DNA of 64,000 nt from the NCBI GenBank assembly GCA_029207755.1, contig JARCOQ010000224.1, positions 1-64,000 on the forward strand, given 5' to 3'. Position numbers and translations under genes: made by a program. Positions within the stretch are counted from its first letter, which is position 1, and each line of letters starts with the position of its first letter. Below are positions 1-8,449 of this stretch, piece by piece. The DNA comes from Chamaea fasciata. Lineage: Eukaryota; Chordata; Aves; Passeriformes; Sylviidae. The notes under the pieces were generated by a model. It saw nothing but the letters and a program-made list of their open reading frames with translations. It was not told the origin of the DNA and made no database searches.

Positions 1-2700
1 GGCGCTGTTTCCGAGCTCTCCACAAGCAGAGAAGCTGTTTGCAGCACGGAAAGTGCTTCTCTTAGCCTAGGAAGCGAGAAAGCGCCTTTTGGCCACGCCT
101 AGTGCTGTCGGAAGCTGCACGCTGCAAGCTGGCTGGGAACAGCGGCTAGGCGCGGTTTACGAGCTCTCCCCAAGCAGAGAAGCTGTTTGCAGCACGGTAA
201 GTGCTTCTCTTAGCCTGGGAAGCGAGAAAGCGCCTTTTGTCCGCGCCTAGTGCTTTGTCCGGCGGTACGCAGCAGGCTGGCTGCGAACAGCGGCTAGGGG
301 CTGTTTCCGAGCTCTCCACAAGCAGAGAAGCTGTTTGCAGCACGGAAAGTGCTTCTCTTAGCCTGGGAAGCGAGAAAGCGCCTTTTGGCCGCGCCTAGTG
401 CTCTCGGAGGCTGCACGCTGCAGGCTGGCTGGGAACAGCGGCTAGGGGCTGTTTCCGAGGTTTCCACAAGCAGAGAAGCTGTTTGCAGCACGGAAAGTGC
501 TTCTCTTATCCTGAGAAGCGAGAAAGCGCCTTTTGGCCACACCTAGTGCTCTCGGAGGCTGCACGCTGCAGGCTGGCTGCGAGCAGTGGCTAGGCGCGGT
601 TTCCGAGCTCTCCACAAGCAGAGAAGCTGTTTGCAGCACGGAAAGTGCTTCTCTTAGCCTGGGAAGCGAGAAAGCGTTTTTTTTGCCGCGCCTAGTGCAC
701 CCGGAGGCTGCACGCTGCAGGCTGGCTGCGAACAGCGGCTAGGCGCTGTTTCCGAGCTCTCCACAAGCAGAGAAGCTGTTTGCAGCACGGAAAGTGCTTC
801 TCTTAGCCTGGGAAGCAAGAAAGGGCCTTTTGGCCGTGCCTAGTGCTTTCTCGGCGTTTAGCAGCAGGCTGCTGCGAACAGCACCTAGGCGCGTTTTCCA
901 AGCTCTCCACAAGCAGAGAAGCTGTTTGCAGCACGGAAAGTGCTTCTCTTAGCCTGGGAAGCGAGAAAGCGCATTTTGGCCGCGCCTAGAGCCCTCGCAG
1001 GCTGCACGCTGCAGTCTTGCTTGGAACAGCGGCTAGGCGCTGTTTCCGAGCTCTCCACAAGCAGAGAAGCTGTTTGCAGCACGGAAAGTGCTTCTCTTAG
1101 CCTGGGAAGCGAGAAAGCGTTTTTTGGCCGCGCCTAGTTCTCTCGGAGGCTGCACGCTGCAGGCTGGCTGGGAACAGCGGCTAGGCGCTGTTTCCGAGCT
1201 CTCCACAAGCAGAGAAGCTGTTTGCAGCACGGAAAGTGCTTCTCTTAGCCTGGGAAGCGAGAAAGCCCGTTTTGGCCGCGCCTAGTGCTCTCGGAGGCTG
1301 CACGCTGCAGGCTGGCTGCGAACAGCGGCTAGGCGCTGTTTCCGAGCTCTGCACAAGCAGAGAAGCTGTTTGCAGCACGGAAAGTGCTTCTCTTAGCCTG
1401 GGAAGCAAGAAAGCGCCTTTTGGCCGTGCCTAGTGCTTTCTCGGCGTTTAGCAGCAGGCTGCTCCGAACAGCACCTAGGCGCGTTTTCCAAGCTCTCCAC
1501 AAGCAGAGAAGCTGTTTGCAGCACGGAAAGTGCTTCTCTTATCCTGGGAAGCGAGAAAGCGCCTTTTGGCCGCGCCTAGTGCTCTCGGAGGCTGCACGGT
1601 GCAGGCTGGCTGGGAACAGCGGCTAGGCGCTGTTTCCGAGCTCTCCACAAGCAGAGAAGCTGTTTGCAGCACAGGAAGTGCTTCTCTTAGCCTGGGAAGC
1701 GAGAAAGCGCCTTTTGGCCGCGCCTAGTGCTCACGGAGGCTGCACGCTGCAGGCTGGCTGTGAGCAGCGGCTAGGCGCGGTTTCCGAACTCTCCACAAGC
1801 AGAGAAGCTGTTTGCAGCACGGAAAGTGCTTCTCTTAGCCTGGGAAGCGAGAAAGCGCCTTTTGGCCACGCCTAGTGCTCTCGGAAGCTGCGGGCTGCAG
1901 GCTGGCTGGGAACAGCGGCTAGGCGCGGTTTCCGAGGTCTCCACAAGCAGAGAAGCTGTTTAGAGCACGGAAAGTGCTTCTCTTAGCCTGGGAAGCGAGA
2001 AAGCGCCTTTTGGCCGCGCCTAGTGCTCTCGCAGGCTGCACGCTGCAGGCTGGCTGCGAACAGCGGCTAGGGGCTGTTTCCGAGCTCTCCACAAGCAGAG
2101 AAGCGGTTTGCAGCACGGAAAGTGCTTCTCTCATCCTGAGAAGCGAGGAAAGCGCCTTTTGGCCACACATAGTGCTCTCGGAGGCTGCACGCTGCAGGCT
2201 GGCTGGGAACAGCGGCTAGGCGCTGTTTCCGAGCTTTCCACAAGCAGAGAAGCTGTTTGCAGCACGGAAAGTGCTTCTCTTAGCCTGGGAAGCGAGAAAG
2301 CCCCTTTTGGCCGCGCCTAGTGCTCTCGGAGGCTGCACGCTGCTGGCTGGCTGCGAAGAGCGGCTAGGCGCTGTTTCCGAGCTCTCCACAAGCAGAGAAG
2401 CTGTTTGCAGCACGGAAAGTGCTTCTCTTAGCCTGGGAAGCAAGAAAGCGCCTTTTGGCCGCGCCTAGTGCTCTCGGAGGCTGCACGGTGCAGGCTGTCT
2501 GGGAATAGCGGCCTGGTGCTGTTTCCGAGCACTCCACAATCAGAGAAGCTGTTTGCAGCACGGAAAGTGCTTCTCTTATCCTGGGAAGCGAGAAAGCGCC
2601 TTTTGGCCGCGCCTAGTGCTCTCGGAGGCTGCACGCTGCAGGCTGGCTTCGAAAAGCGGCTAGGCGCTGTTTCCGAGCTCTCCATAAGCAGAGAAGCTGT
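1..2700 (+). repeat. Array segment 1: mixed monomers
   Basis: Standard monomers with class H, C, D and B copies and one eight-T linker near 677. About 0.8 kb at 1.18-1.99 kb reappears at 35.18-35.99 kb (offset 33998), and 1.18-1.45 kb reappears at 41.38-41.65 kb (offset 40202). The stretch 2.36-2.70 kb (CTGTCTGGGAATAGC marker) is repeated at 4.00-4.33 and 36.21-36.55 kb. No gene-like content. Confidence 0.85.
197..202 (+). other. Consensus-like splice donor GTAAGT in a monomer variant
   Basis: In this variant CACGGAAAGTGC is CACGGTAAGTGC, creating a strong-looking G|GTAAGT donor. The same change recurs near 5081, 15558, 20857, 21603, 21753, 24874, 31383, 33160, 33306, 33454, 39219, 43355, 44093, 48233, 49121, 51632 and 53554. 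Every monomer also has TGCTTCTCTTAG, an acceptor-like pyrimidine-AG string. Without transcript evidence this is only sequence resemblance. Confidence 0.35.
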
Positions 2701-2815
2701 TTGCAGCACGGAAAGTAAGTGCTTCTCTTAGCCTGGGAAGCGAGAAAGCGCCTTTTGGCCGCGCCTAGTGCTTTGTCCGGCGGTACGCTGCTGGCTGGCT
2801 GGGAACAGCGGCTAG

Positions 2816-2963
2816 GCGCTGTTTCCGAGCTCTCCACAAGCAGAGAAGCTGTTTGCAGCACGGAAAGTGCTTCTCTTAGCCTGGGAAGCGAGAAAGCGCC
2901 TTTTGGCCGCGCCTAGTGCTCTCGGAGGCTGCACGCTGCAGGCTGGCTGGGAACAGCGGCTAG
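2816..2963 (+). repeat. Reference consensus monomer (148 bp)
   Basis: This copy matches the commonest base at nearly every position, so I use it as the reference. Its near-invariant core runs from the first base (GCGCTGTTTCCGAGCTC) to about 2901 (AGCGAGAAAG). A short GC-rich linker ending in CCGCGCCTAG follows, then a 43-bp cassette (TGCTCTCGGAGGCTGCACGC onward) that closes with CAGCGGCTAG. It contains one SacI site (GAGCTC) and one PstI site (CTGCAG). The cassette contains five GCTG tetramers. A hand count gives 90 G+C in 148 bases and 10 CpG. The phase is arbitrary: I start each monomer just after CTAG, where cassette and core meet. Confidence 0.9.
2842..2876. other. Core dyad: nested hairpin potential (present in most monomers)
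   Basis: AGAGAAGC at 2842-2849 is the exact reverse complement of GCTTCTCT at 2869-2876, giving an 8-bp stem with a 19-nt loop. Inside it AGCAC (2857-2861) pairs with GTGCT (2867-2871) around GGAAA. The right arms of the two hairpins overlap, so the structures are mutually exclusive. The same arrangement is present in almost all monomers, for example at 28-62, and lies in the most conserved part of the unit. Short dyads are known from several centromeric satellites that lack CENP-B boxes, where cruciform formation has been proposed. Whether this one extrudes in cells is not known. Confidence 0.8.
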
Positions 2964-3497
2964 GGGCTGTTTCCGAGCTTTCCACAAGCAGAGAAGCTGG
3001 TTTGCAGCACGGAAAGTGCTTCTCTTAGCCTGGGAAGCAAGAAAGCGCCTTTTGGCCGTGCCTAGTGCTTTCTCGGCGTTTAGCAGCAGGCTGCTGCGAA
3101 CAGCACCTAGGCGCGTTTTCCAAGCTCTCCACAAGCAGAGAAGCTGTTTGCAGCACGGAAAGTGCTTCTCTTAGCCTGGGAAGCGAGAAAGCGTTTTTTG
3201 GCCGCGCCTAGTTCTCTCGGAGGCTGCACGCTGCAGGCTGGCTGGGAACAGCGGTCTAGGCGCTGTTTCCGAGCTCTCCACAAGCAGAGAAGCTGTTTGC
3301 AGCACGGAAAGTGCTTCTCTTAGCCTGGGAAGCGAGAAAGCCCGTTTTGCCGCGCCTAGTGCTCTCGGAGGCTGCACGCTGCAGGCTGGCCTGCGAACAG
3401 CGGCTAGGCGCTGTTTCGAGCTCTGCACAAGCAGAGAAGCTGTTTGCAGCACGGAAAGTGCTTCTCTTAGCCTGGGAAGCGAGAAAGCGCCTTTTGG

Positions 3498-3560
3498 CCG
3501 CGCCTAGTGCTCTCGGAGGCTGCACGCTGCAGGCTGGCTGCGAGCAGCGGCTAGGCGCGG
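3498..3560. other. Inverted repeat flanking the variable cassette
   Basis: CCGCGCCTAG (3498-3507) and CTAGGCGCGG (3551-3560) are perfect reverse complements, separated by 43 bp that coincide with the variable cassette. Monomers followed by GCGCTG keep an 8-bp version (GCGCCTAG / CTAGGCGC), and most other monomers keep at least CCTAG / CTAGG. The right arm spans the boundary with the next monomer core, so arm length depends on which front the next monomer carries (GCGCTG, GCGCGG or GGGCTG). This may mark a recombination or structural boundary, or may be chance in a GC-rich unit. Confidence 0.7.
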
Positions 3561-3668
3561 TTTCCGAGCTCTCCACAAGCAGAGAAGCTGTTTGCAGCAC
3601 GGAAAGTGCTTCTCTTATTCTGGGAAGCAAGAAAGCCCCTTTTGGCCGCGCCTACTGCTTTCTCGGCG

Positions 3669-3685
3669 TTTCGCAGAAGGCTGGC
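3669..3685 (+). other. CENP-B-box-like 17-mer (8 of 9 core bases), class G
   Basis: TTCG at 3670-3673, A at 3678 and CTGG at 3681-3684 fit the NTTCGNNNNANNCGGGN pattern except for T in place of the first G of CGGG. Comparable sites occur in class F (TTCG at 3819-3822) and in the TTTCGCAGCAGG cassettes (TTCG at 26129-26132). The standard cassette has only 6 of 9. I found no perfect match on either strand. Confidence 0.4.
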
Positions 3686-5033
3686 TGCGAACAGCAGCTA
3701 GGCGCGTTTTCCAAGCTTTCCACAAGCAGAGAAGCTGTTTGCAGCACGGAAAGTGCTTCTCTTAGCCTGGGAAGCGAGAAAGCGCCTTTTGGCCTCGCCT
3801 AGTGCTTTTTTCCGATGTTTCGCTGCAGGCTGGCTGGGAACAGCGGCTGGGCGCTGTTTCCGAGCTCTCCACAAGCAGAGAAGCTGTTTGCAGCACGGAA
3901 AGTGCTTCTCTTAGCCTGGGAAGCGAGAAAGCCCCTTTTGGCCGCGCCTAGTTCTCTCGGAGGCTGCACGCTGCTGGCTGGCTGCGAAGAGCGGCTAGGC
4001 GCTGTTTCCGAGCTCTCCACAAGCAGAGAAGCTGTTTGCAGCACGGAAAGTGCTTCTCTTAGCCTGGGAAGCAAGAAAGCGCCTTTTGGCCGCGCCTAGT
4101 GCTCTCGGAGGCTGCACGGTGCAGGCTGTCTGGGAATAGCGGCCTGGTGCTGTTTCCGAGCACTCCACAAGCAGAGAAGCTGTTTGCAGCACGGAAAGTG
4201 CTTCTCTTATCCTGGGAAGCGAGAAAGCGCCTTTTGGCCGCGCCTAGTGCTCTCGGAGGCTGCACGCTGCAGGCTGGCTTCGAAAAGCGGCTAGGCGCTG
4301 TTTCCGAGCTCTCCATAAGCAGAGAAGCTGTTTGCAGCACGGAAAGTGCTTCTCTTAGCCTGGGAAGCGAGAAAGCGCCTTTTGGCCGCGCCTAGTGCTT
4401 TGTCCGGCGGTACGCTGCTGGCTGGCTGGGAACAGCGGCTAGGCGCTGTTTCCGAGCTCTCCACAAGCAGAGAAGCTGTTTGCAGCACGGAAAGTGCTTC
4501 TCTTAGCCTGGGAAGCGAGAAAGCGCCTTTTGGCCGCGCCTAGTGCTCTCGGAGGCTGCACGCTGCAGGCTGGCTGCGAGCAGCGGCTAGGCGCGGTTTC
4601 CGAGCTCTCCACAAGCAGAGAAGCTGTTTGCAGCACGGAAAGTGCTTCTCCTTTTCTGGGAAGCAAGAAAGCCCCTTTTGGCCGCGCCTACTGCTTTCTC
4701 GGCGTTTCGCAGAAGGCTGGCTGCGAACAGCAGCTAGGCGCGTTTTCCAAGCTTTCCACAAGCAGAGAAGCTGTTTGCAGCACGGAAAGTGCTTCTCTTA
4801 GCCTGGGAAGCGAGAAAGCGCCTTTTGGCCTCGCCTAGTGCTTTTTCCGATGTTTCGCTGCAGGCTGGCTGGGAACAGCGGCTGGGCGCTGTTTCCGAGC
4901 TCTCCACAAGCAGAGAAGCTGTTTGCAGCACGGAAAGTGCTTCTCTTAGCCTGGGAAGCGAGAAAGCCCCTTTTGGCCGCGCCTAGTGCCCTCGGAGGCT
5001 GCACGCTGCAGGCTGGCTGGGAACAGCGGTTAG

Positions 5034-5181
5034 GCGCTGTTTCCGAGCTCTCCACAAGCAGAGAAGCTGTTTGCAGCACGGTAAGTGCTTCTCTTAGCCT
5101 GGGAAGCGAGAAAGCGCCTTTTGTCCGCGCCTAGTGCTTTGTCCGGCGGTACGCAGCAGGCTGGCTGCGAACAGCGGCTAG
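5034..5181 (+). repeat. Monomer class H: GTCCGGCGGTACGCAGCAGG cassette (148 bp)
   Basis: The core is standard but reads CACGGTAAGTGC instead of CACGGAAAGTGC. The linker reads TTTTGTCCGCG and the cassette begins TGCTTTGTCCGGCGGTACGC. The same class recurs for example at 150-297, 15.5-15.66, 24.9, 31.2, 33.3, 39.2, 43.4, 49.1 and 60.2 kb. A sub-version with CTGCTGG or CTGCAGG after GGTACG is seen at 2.77, 4.4, 7.5, 30.0, 37.2 and 46.7 kb. The length stays 148 bp. Confidence 0.85.
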
Positions 5182-5329
5182 GGGCTGTTTCCGAGCTCTC
5201 CACAAGCAGAGAAGCTGTTTGCAGCACGGAAAGTGCTTCTCTTAGCCTGGGAAGCGAGAAAGCGCCTTTTGGCCGCGCCTAGTGCTCTCGGAGGCTGCAC
5301 GCTGCAGGCTGGCTGGGAACAGCGGCTAG

Positions 5330-5475
5330 GGGCTGTTTCCGAGCTTTCCACAAGCAGAGAAGCTGTTTGCAGCACGGAAAGTGCTTCTCTTAGCCTGGGA
5401 AGCAAGAAAGCGCCTTTTGGCCGTGCCTAGTGCTTTCTCGGCGTTTAGCAGCAGGCTGCTGCGAACAGCACCTAG
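5330..5475 (+). repeat. Monomer class C: 146-bp variant with GGCGTTTAGCAGC cassette
   Basis: This class is 2 bp shorter than the standard. It carries GCAAGAAAG in place of GCGAGAAAG and a GGCCGTGCCTAG linker. Its cassette contains TTTCTCGGCGTTTAGCAGCA and ends CAGCACCTAGGCGCG, which creates an AvrII site (CCTAGG). The monomer after it starts GCGCGTTTTCCAAGC, so the change extends into the next core. Two such monomers per unit account exactly for the 1476-bp length of the 10-monomer repeat (8 x 148 + 2 x 146). Confidence 0.88.
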
Positions 5476-5623
5476 GCGCGTTTTCCAAGCTCTCCACAAG
5501 CAGAGAAGCTGTTTGCAGCACGGAAAGTGCTTCTCTTAGCCTGGGAAGCGAGAAAGCGTTTTTTGGCCGCGCCTAGTTCTCTCGGAGGCTGCACGCTGCA
5601 GGCTGGCTGGGAACAGCGGCTAG
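5476..5623 (+). repeat. Monomer class B: six-T linker (148 bp)
   Basis: The linker GCGCCTTTTGG is replaced by GCGTTTTTTGG, and the cassette begins TTCTCTCGG rather than TGCTCTCGG. The cassette is otherwise of consensus type. Many copies exist, for example 6509-6656, 8426-8573, 10936-11083 and 12412-12559. It usually follows a class D monomer; in many of those copies the core reads CCACATGCAGAG. Confidence 0.82.
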
Positions 5624-5919
5624 GCGCTGTTTCCGAGCTCTCCACAAGCAGAGAAGCTGTTTGCAGCACGGAAAGTGCTTCTCTTAGCCTGGGAAGCGAG
5701 AAAGCCCGTTTTGGCCGCGCCTAGTGCTCTCGGAGGCTGCACGCTGCAGGCTGGCTGCGAACAGCGGCTAGGCGCTGTTTCCGAGCTCTGCACAAGCAGA
5801 GAAGCTGTTTGCAGCACGGAAAGTGCTTCTCTTAGCCTGGGAAGCGAGAAAGCGCCTTTTGGCCGCGCCTAGTGCTCTCGGAGGCTGCACGCTGCAGGCT
5901 GGCTGCGAGCAGCGGCTAG

Positions 5920-6066
5920 GCGCGGTTTCCGAGCTCTCCACAAGCAGAGAAGCTGTTTGCAGCACGGAAAGTGCTTCTCTTATTCTGGGAAGCAAGAAAG
6001 CCCCTTTTGGCCGCGCCTACTGCTTTCTCGGCGTTTCGCAGAAGGCTGGCTGCGAACAGCAGCTAG
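5920..6066 (+). repeat. Monomer class G: 147-bp variant with GGCGTTTCGCAGAAGG cassette
   Basis: One base shorter than standard. It carries TTATTCTGGGAAGCAAG, a CCCCTTTTGG linker, CCTACTGC instead of CCTAGTGC, and a cassette ending GCGAACAGCAGCTAG. It contains TTCGCAGAAGGCTGG, which agrees with a CENP-B box at 8 of its 9 core positions. It is nearly always followed by class F, for example at 3.6, 4.7, 7.8, 8.9, 16.6, 19.3, 22.8, 37.5, 40.0, 47.0 and 50.4 kb. Confidence 0.85.
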
Positions 6067-6214
6067 GCGCGTTTTCCAAGCTTTCCACAAGCAGAGAAGC
6101 TGTTTGCAGCACGGAAAGTGCTTCTCTTAGCCTGGGAAGCGAGAAAGCGCCTTTTGGCCTCGCCTAGTGCTTTTTCCGATGTTTCGCTGCAGGCTGGCTG
6201 GGAACAGCGGCTGG
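6067..6214 (+). repeat. Monomer class F: TTTTTCCGATGTTTCGC cassette (148 bp)
   Basis: The core front is GCGCGTTTTCCAAGCTTTCC, which adds a HindIII site (AAGCTT). The linker is GGCCTCGCC or GGCCGTGCC. The cassette reads TTTTTCCGATGTTTCGCTGC and ends CTGG instead of CTAG, breaking the usual junction tetramer. It contains TTCGCTGCAGGCTGG, again 8 of 9 CENP-B core positions. It is usually found directly after class G; further copies lie at 58.0, 58.2 and 58.9 kb. Confidence 0.85.
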
Positions 6215-6360
6215 GCGCTGTTTCCGAGCTCTCCACAAGCAGAGAAGCTGTTTGCAGCACGGAAAGTGCTTCTCTTAGCCTGGGAAGCAAGAAAGCGCCT
6301 TTTGGCCGTGCCTAGTGCTTTGCCGGCGTTTAGCAGCAGGCTGCTGCGAAGAGCACCTAG

Positions 6361-6508
6361 GCGCGTCTTCCAAGCTCTCCACAAGCAGAGAAGCTGTTTG
6401 CAGCACGGAAAGTGCTTCTCTTAGCCTGGGAAGCGAGAAAGCGCCTTTTGGCCGCGCCTAGAGCTCTCGCAGGCTGCACGCTGCAGTCTTGCTAGGAACA
6501 GCGGCTAG
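6361..6508 (+). repeat. Monomer class D: GAGCTCTCGCAGG / CAGTCTTGCTAGG cassette
   Basis: The cassette begins AGAGCTCTCGCAGGC, giving a second SacI site in the monomer, and contains CAGTCTTGCTAGGAACAG or CAGTCTTGCTCGGAACAG. The class follows C and precedes B in most blocks (C-D-B order), for example at 8.4, 9.4, 10.9, 12.4, 13.9, 30.6, 37.9, 40.5, 47.4 and 50.8 kb. A related version with GCGCATTTTGG linker is present near 970, 8360, 16030, 41170 and 59360. Confidence 0.83.
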
Positions 6509-6656
6509 GCGCTGTTTCCGAGCTCTCCACATGCAGAGAAGCTGTTTGCAGCACGGAAAGTGCTTCTCTTAGCCTGGGAAGCGAGAAAGCGTTTTTTGGC
6601 CGCGCCTAGTTCTCTCGGAGGCTGCACGCTGCAGGCTGGCTGGGAACAGCGGCTAG

Positions 6657-6804
6657 TCGCTGTTTCCGAGCTCTCCACAAGCAGAGAAGCTGTTTGCAGC
6701 ACGGAAAGTGCTTCTCTTAGCCTGGGAAGCGAGAAAGCGCCTTTTGGCCGCGGCTAGTGCCTTCGGAGGCTGCACGCTGCAGGCTGACTGGGAATAGCGG
6801 CTAG
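6657..6804 (+). repeat. Monomer class K: GGCTAGTGCCTTCGG / GACTGGGAATAGC cassette
   Basis: The linker reads GGCCGCGGCTAG, with a G that weakens the left arm of the cassette inverted repeat. The cassette reads TGCCTTCGGAGG (TGCGTTCGGAGG at 18.98, 20.3, 22.55, 24.34, 42.82 and 48.58 kb) and ends GACTGGGAATAGCGGCTAG. The next core begins GTGCTG. It is the monomer missing from the last unit of the 10-monomer repeat. Confidence 0.8.
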
Positions 6805-7157
6805 GTGCTGTTTCCGAGCTCTCCACAAGCAGAGAAGCTGTTTGCAGCACGGAAAGTGCTTCTCTTATCCTTGGAAGCGAGAAAGCGCCTTTTGGCCGCG
6901 CCTAGTGCTCTCGGAGGCTGCACGCTGCAGGCTGGCTGCGAGCAGTGGCTAGGCGCGGTTTCGGAGCTCTCCATAAGCAGAGAAGCTGTTTGCAGCACGG
7001 AAAGTGCTTCTCTTAGCCTGGGAAGCGAGAAAGCCCCTTTTGGCCGCGCCTAGTGCTCTCGGAGGCTGCTCGCTGCAGGCTGGCTGCGAACAGCGGCTAG
7101 GCGCTGTTTTCGAGCTCTCCACAAGCAGAGAAGCTGTTTGCAGCACGGAAAGTGCTT

Positions 7158-7449
7158 CTCTTAGCCTGGGAAGCAAGAAAGCGCCTTTTGGCCGTGCCTA
7201 GTGCTTTCTCGGCGTTTAGCAGCAGGCTGCTGCGAACAGCACCTAGGCGCGTTTTCCAAGCTCTCCACAAGCAGAGAAGGTGTTTGCAGCACGGAAAGTG
7301 CTTCTCTTAGCCTGGGAAGCAAGAAAGCGCCTTTTGGCCGTGCCTAGTGCTTTCTCGGCGTTTAGCAGCAGGCTGCTGCGAACAGCACCTAGGCGCGTTT
7401 TCCAAGCTCTCCACAAGCAGAGAAGGTGTTTGCAGCACGGAAAGTGCTT
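7158..7449 (+). repeat. Back-to-back duplicate of one 146-bp class C monomer
   Basis: Two consecutive class C monomers, both carrying the GAGAAGGTGTTTGC marker (7276 and 7422), lie 146 bp apart. I saw no difference between them. The homologous place at 10.1-10.26 kb has only one. This is a single-monomer tandem duplication. Confidence 0.8.
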
Positions 7450-8449
7450 CTCTTAGCCTGGGAAGCAAGAAAGCGCCTTTTGGCCGCGCCTAGTGCTTTG
7501 TCCGGCGGTACGCTGCTGGCTGGCTGGGAACAGCGGCTAGGCGCTGTTTCCGAGCTCTCCACAAGCAGAGAAGCTGTTTGCAGCACGGAAAGTGCTTCTC
7601 TTAGCCTGGGAAGCGAGAAAGCGCCTTTTGGCCGCGCCTAGTGCTCTCGGAGGCTGCACGCTGCAGGCTGGCTGCGAGCAGCGGCTAGGCGCGGTTTCCG
7701 AGCTCTCCACAAGCAGAGAAGCTGTTTGCAGCACGGAAAGTGCTTCTCCTTTTCTGGGAAGCAAGAAAGCCCCTTTTGGCCGCGCCTACTGCTTTCTCGG
7801 CGTTTCGCAGAAGGCTGGCTGCGAACAGCAGCTAGGCGCGTTTTCCAAGCTTTCCACAAGCAGAGAAGCTGTTTGCAGCACGGAAAGTGCTTCTCTTAGC
7901 CTGGGAAGCGAGAAAGCGCCTTTTGGCCTCGCCTAGTGCTTTTTCCGATGTTTCGCTGCAGGCTGGCTGGGAACAGCGGCTGGGCGCTGTTTCCGAGCTC
8001 TCCACAAGCAGAGAAGCTGTTTGCAGCACGGAAAGTGCTTCTCTTAGCCTGGGAAGCGAGAAAGCCCCTTTTGGCCGCGCCTAGTGCTCTCGGAGGCTGC
8101 ACGCTGCAGGCTGGCTGGGAACAGCGGCTAGGGGCTGTTTCCGAGCTTTCCACAAGCAGAGAAGCTGTTTGCAGCACGGAAAGTGCTTCTCTTAGCCTGG
8201 GAAGCAAGAAAGCGCCTTTTGGCCGTGCCTAGTGCTTTCTCGGCGTTTAGCAGCAGGCTGCTGCGAACAGCACCTAGGCGCGTTTTCCAAGCTCTCCACA
8301 AGCAGAGAAGCTGTTTGCAGCACGGAAAGTGCTTCTCTTAGCCTGGGAAGCGATAAAGCGCATTTTGGCCGCGCCTAGAGCTCTCGCAGGCTGCACGCTG
8401 CAGTCTTGCTAGGAACAGCGGCTAGGCGCTGTTTCCGAGCTCTCCACAA

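Larger units (their letters stand above)
2700..3810 (+). repeat. Array segment 2: indel-rich monomers
   Basis: Seven short indels interrupt otherwise ordinary monomers: AAGT duplicated near 2715, extra G near 2999, extra T near 3254, one G missing near 3350, extra C near 3390, one C missing near 3417 and an extra T near 3808. Related monomers at 5.47-6.17 kb are free of these changes. The clustering in 1.1 kb suggests consensus error. Confidence 0.7.
3811..5475 (+). repeat. Array segment 3: block shared with 7.5-8.1 kb
   Basis: Monomers at 4.44-5.02 kb reappear at 7.54-8.12 kb (offset 3098), including a G-F pair and a rare CTTCTCCTTTTCTGGGAAGC core at 4645 and 7743. Class H monomers at 5.03-5.33 kb have no counterpart there. 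This indicates insertion or loss of a few monomers between the two copies. Confidence 0.78.
5500..7310 (+). repeat. 1.8 kb block, copy 1 of the 2950-bp period
   Basis: This block matches 8450-10260 at a constant offset of 2950 bp (20 monomers: 14 of 148, 2 of 147, 4 of 146). I noticed only two substitutions: T at 6657 against G at 9607, and T at 7070 against A at 10020. Homology stops at both ends at monomer-scale rearrangements: a class D monomer is present only upstream of copy 2, and an extra class C lies only downstream of copy 1. The near-identity implies recent duplication or conversion. Confidence 0.85.

Noticed and set aside
2816..2963. tRNA-derived SINE origin (internal Pol III A and B boxes)
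   Set aside because: I found no convincing B box (GGTTCGANNCC) nor a correctly spaced A box on either strand, no A-rich tail and no target-site duplications.
3341..3355. CENP-B box on the minus strand in CCCGTTTTGGCCGCG
   Set aside because: Only 7 of 9 core positions fit, and the change is limited to the few class monomers with CCCG linkers. It is weaker than the plus-strand near-matches.
5034..5181. Class H cassette as an independent mobile element insertion
   Set aside because: It replaces the standard cassette at the same length, keeps CAGCAGGCTGGCTG and GAACAGCGGCTAG in common, and has no target duplication, so it is a diverged or converted cassette rather than an insertion.
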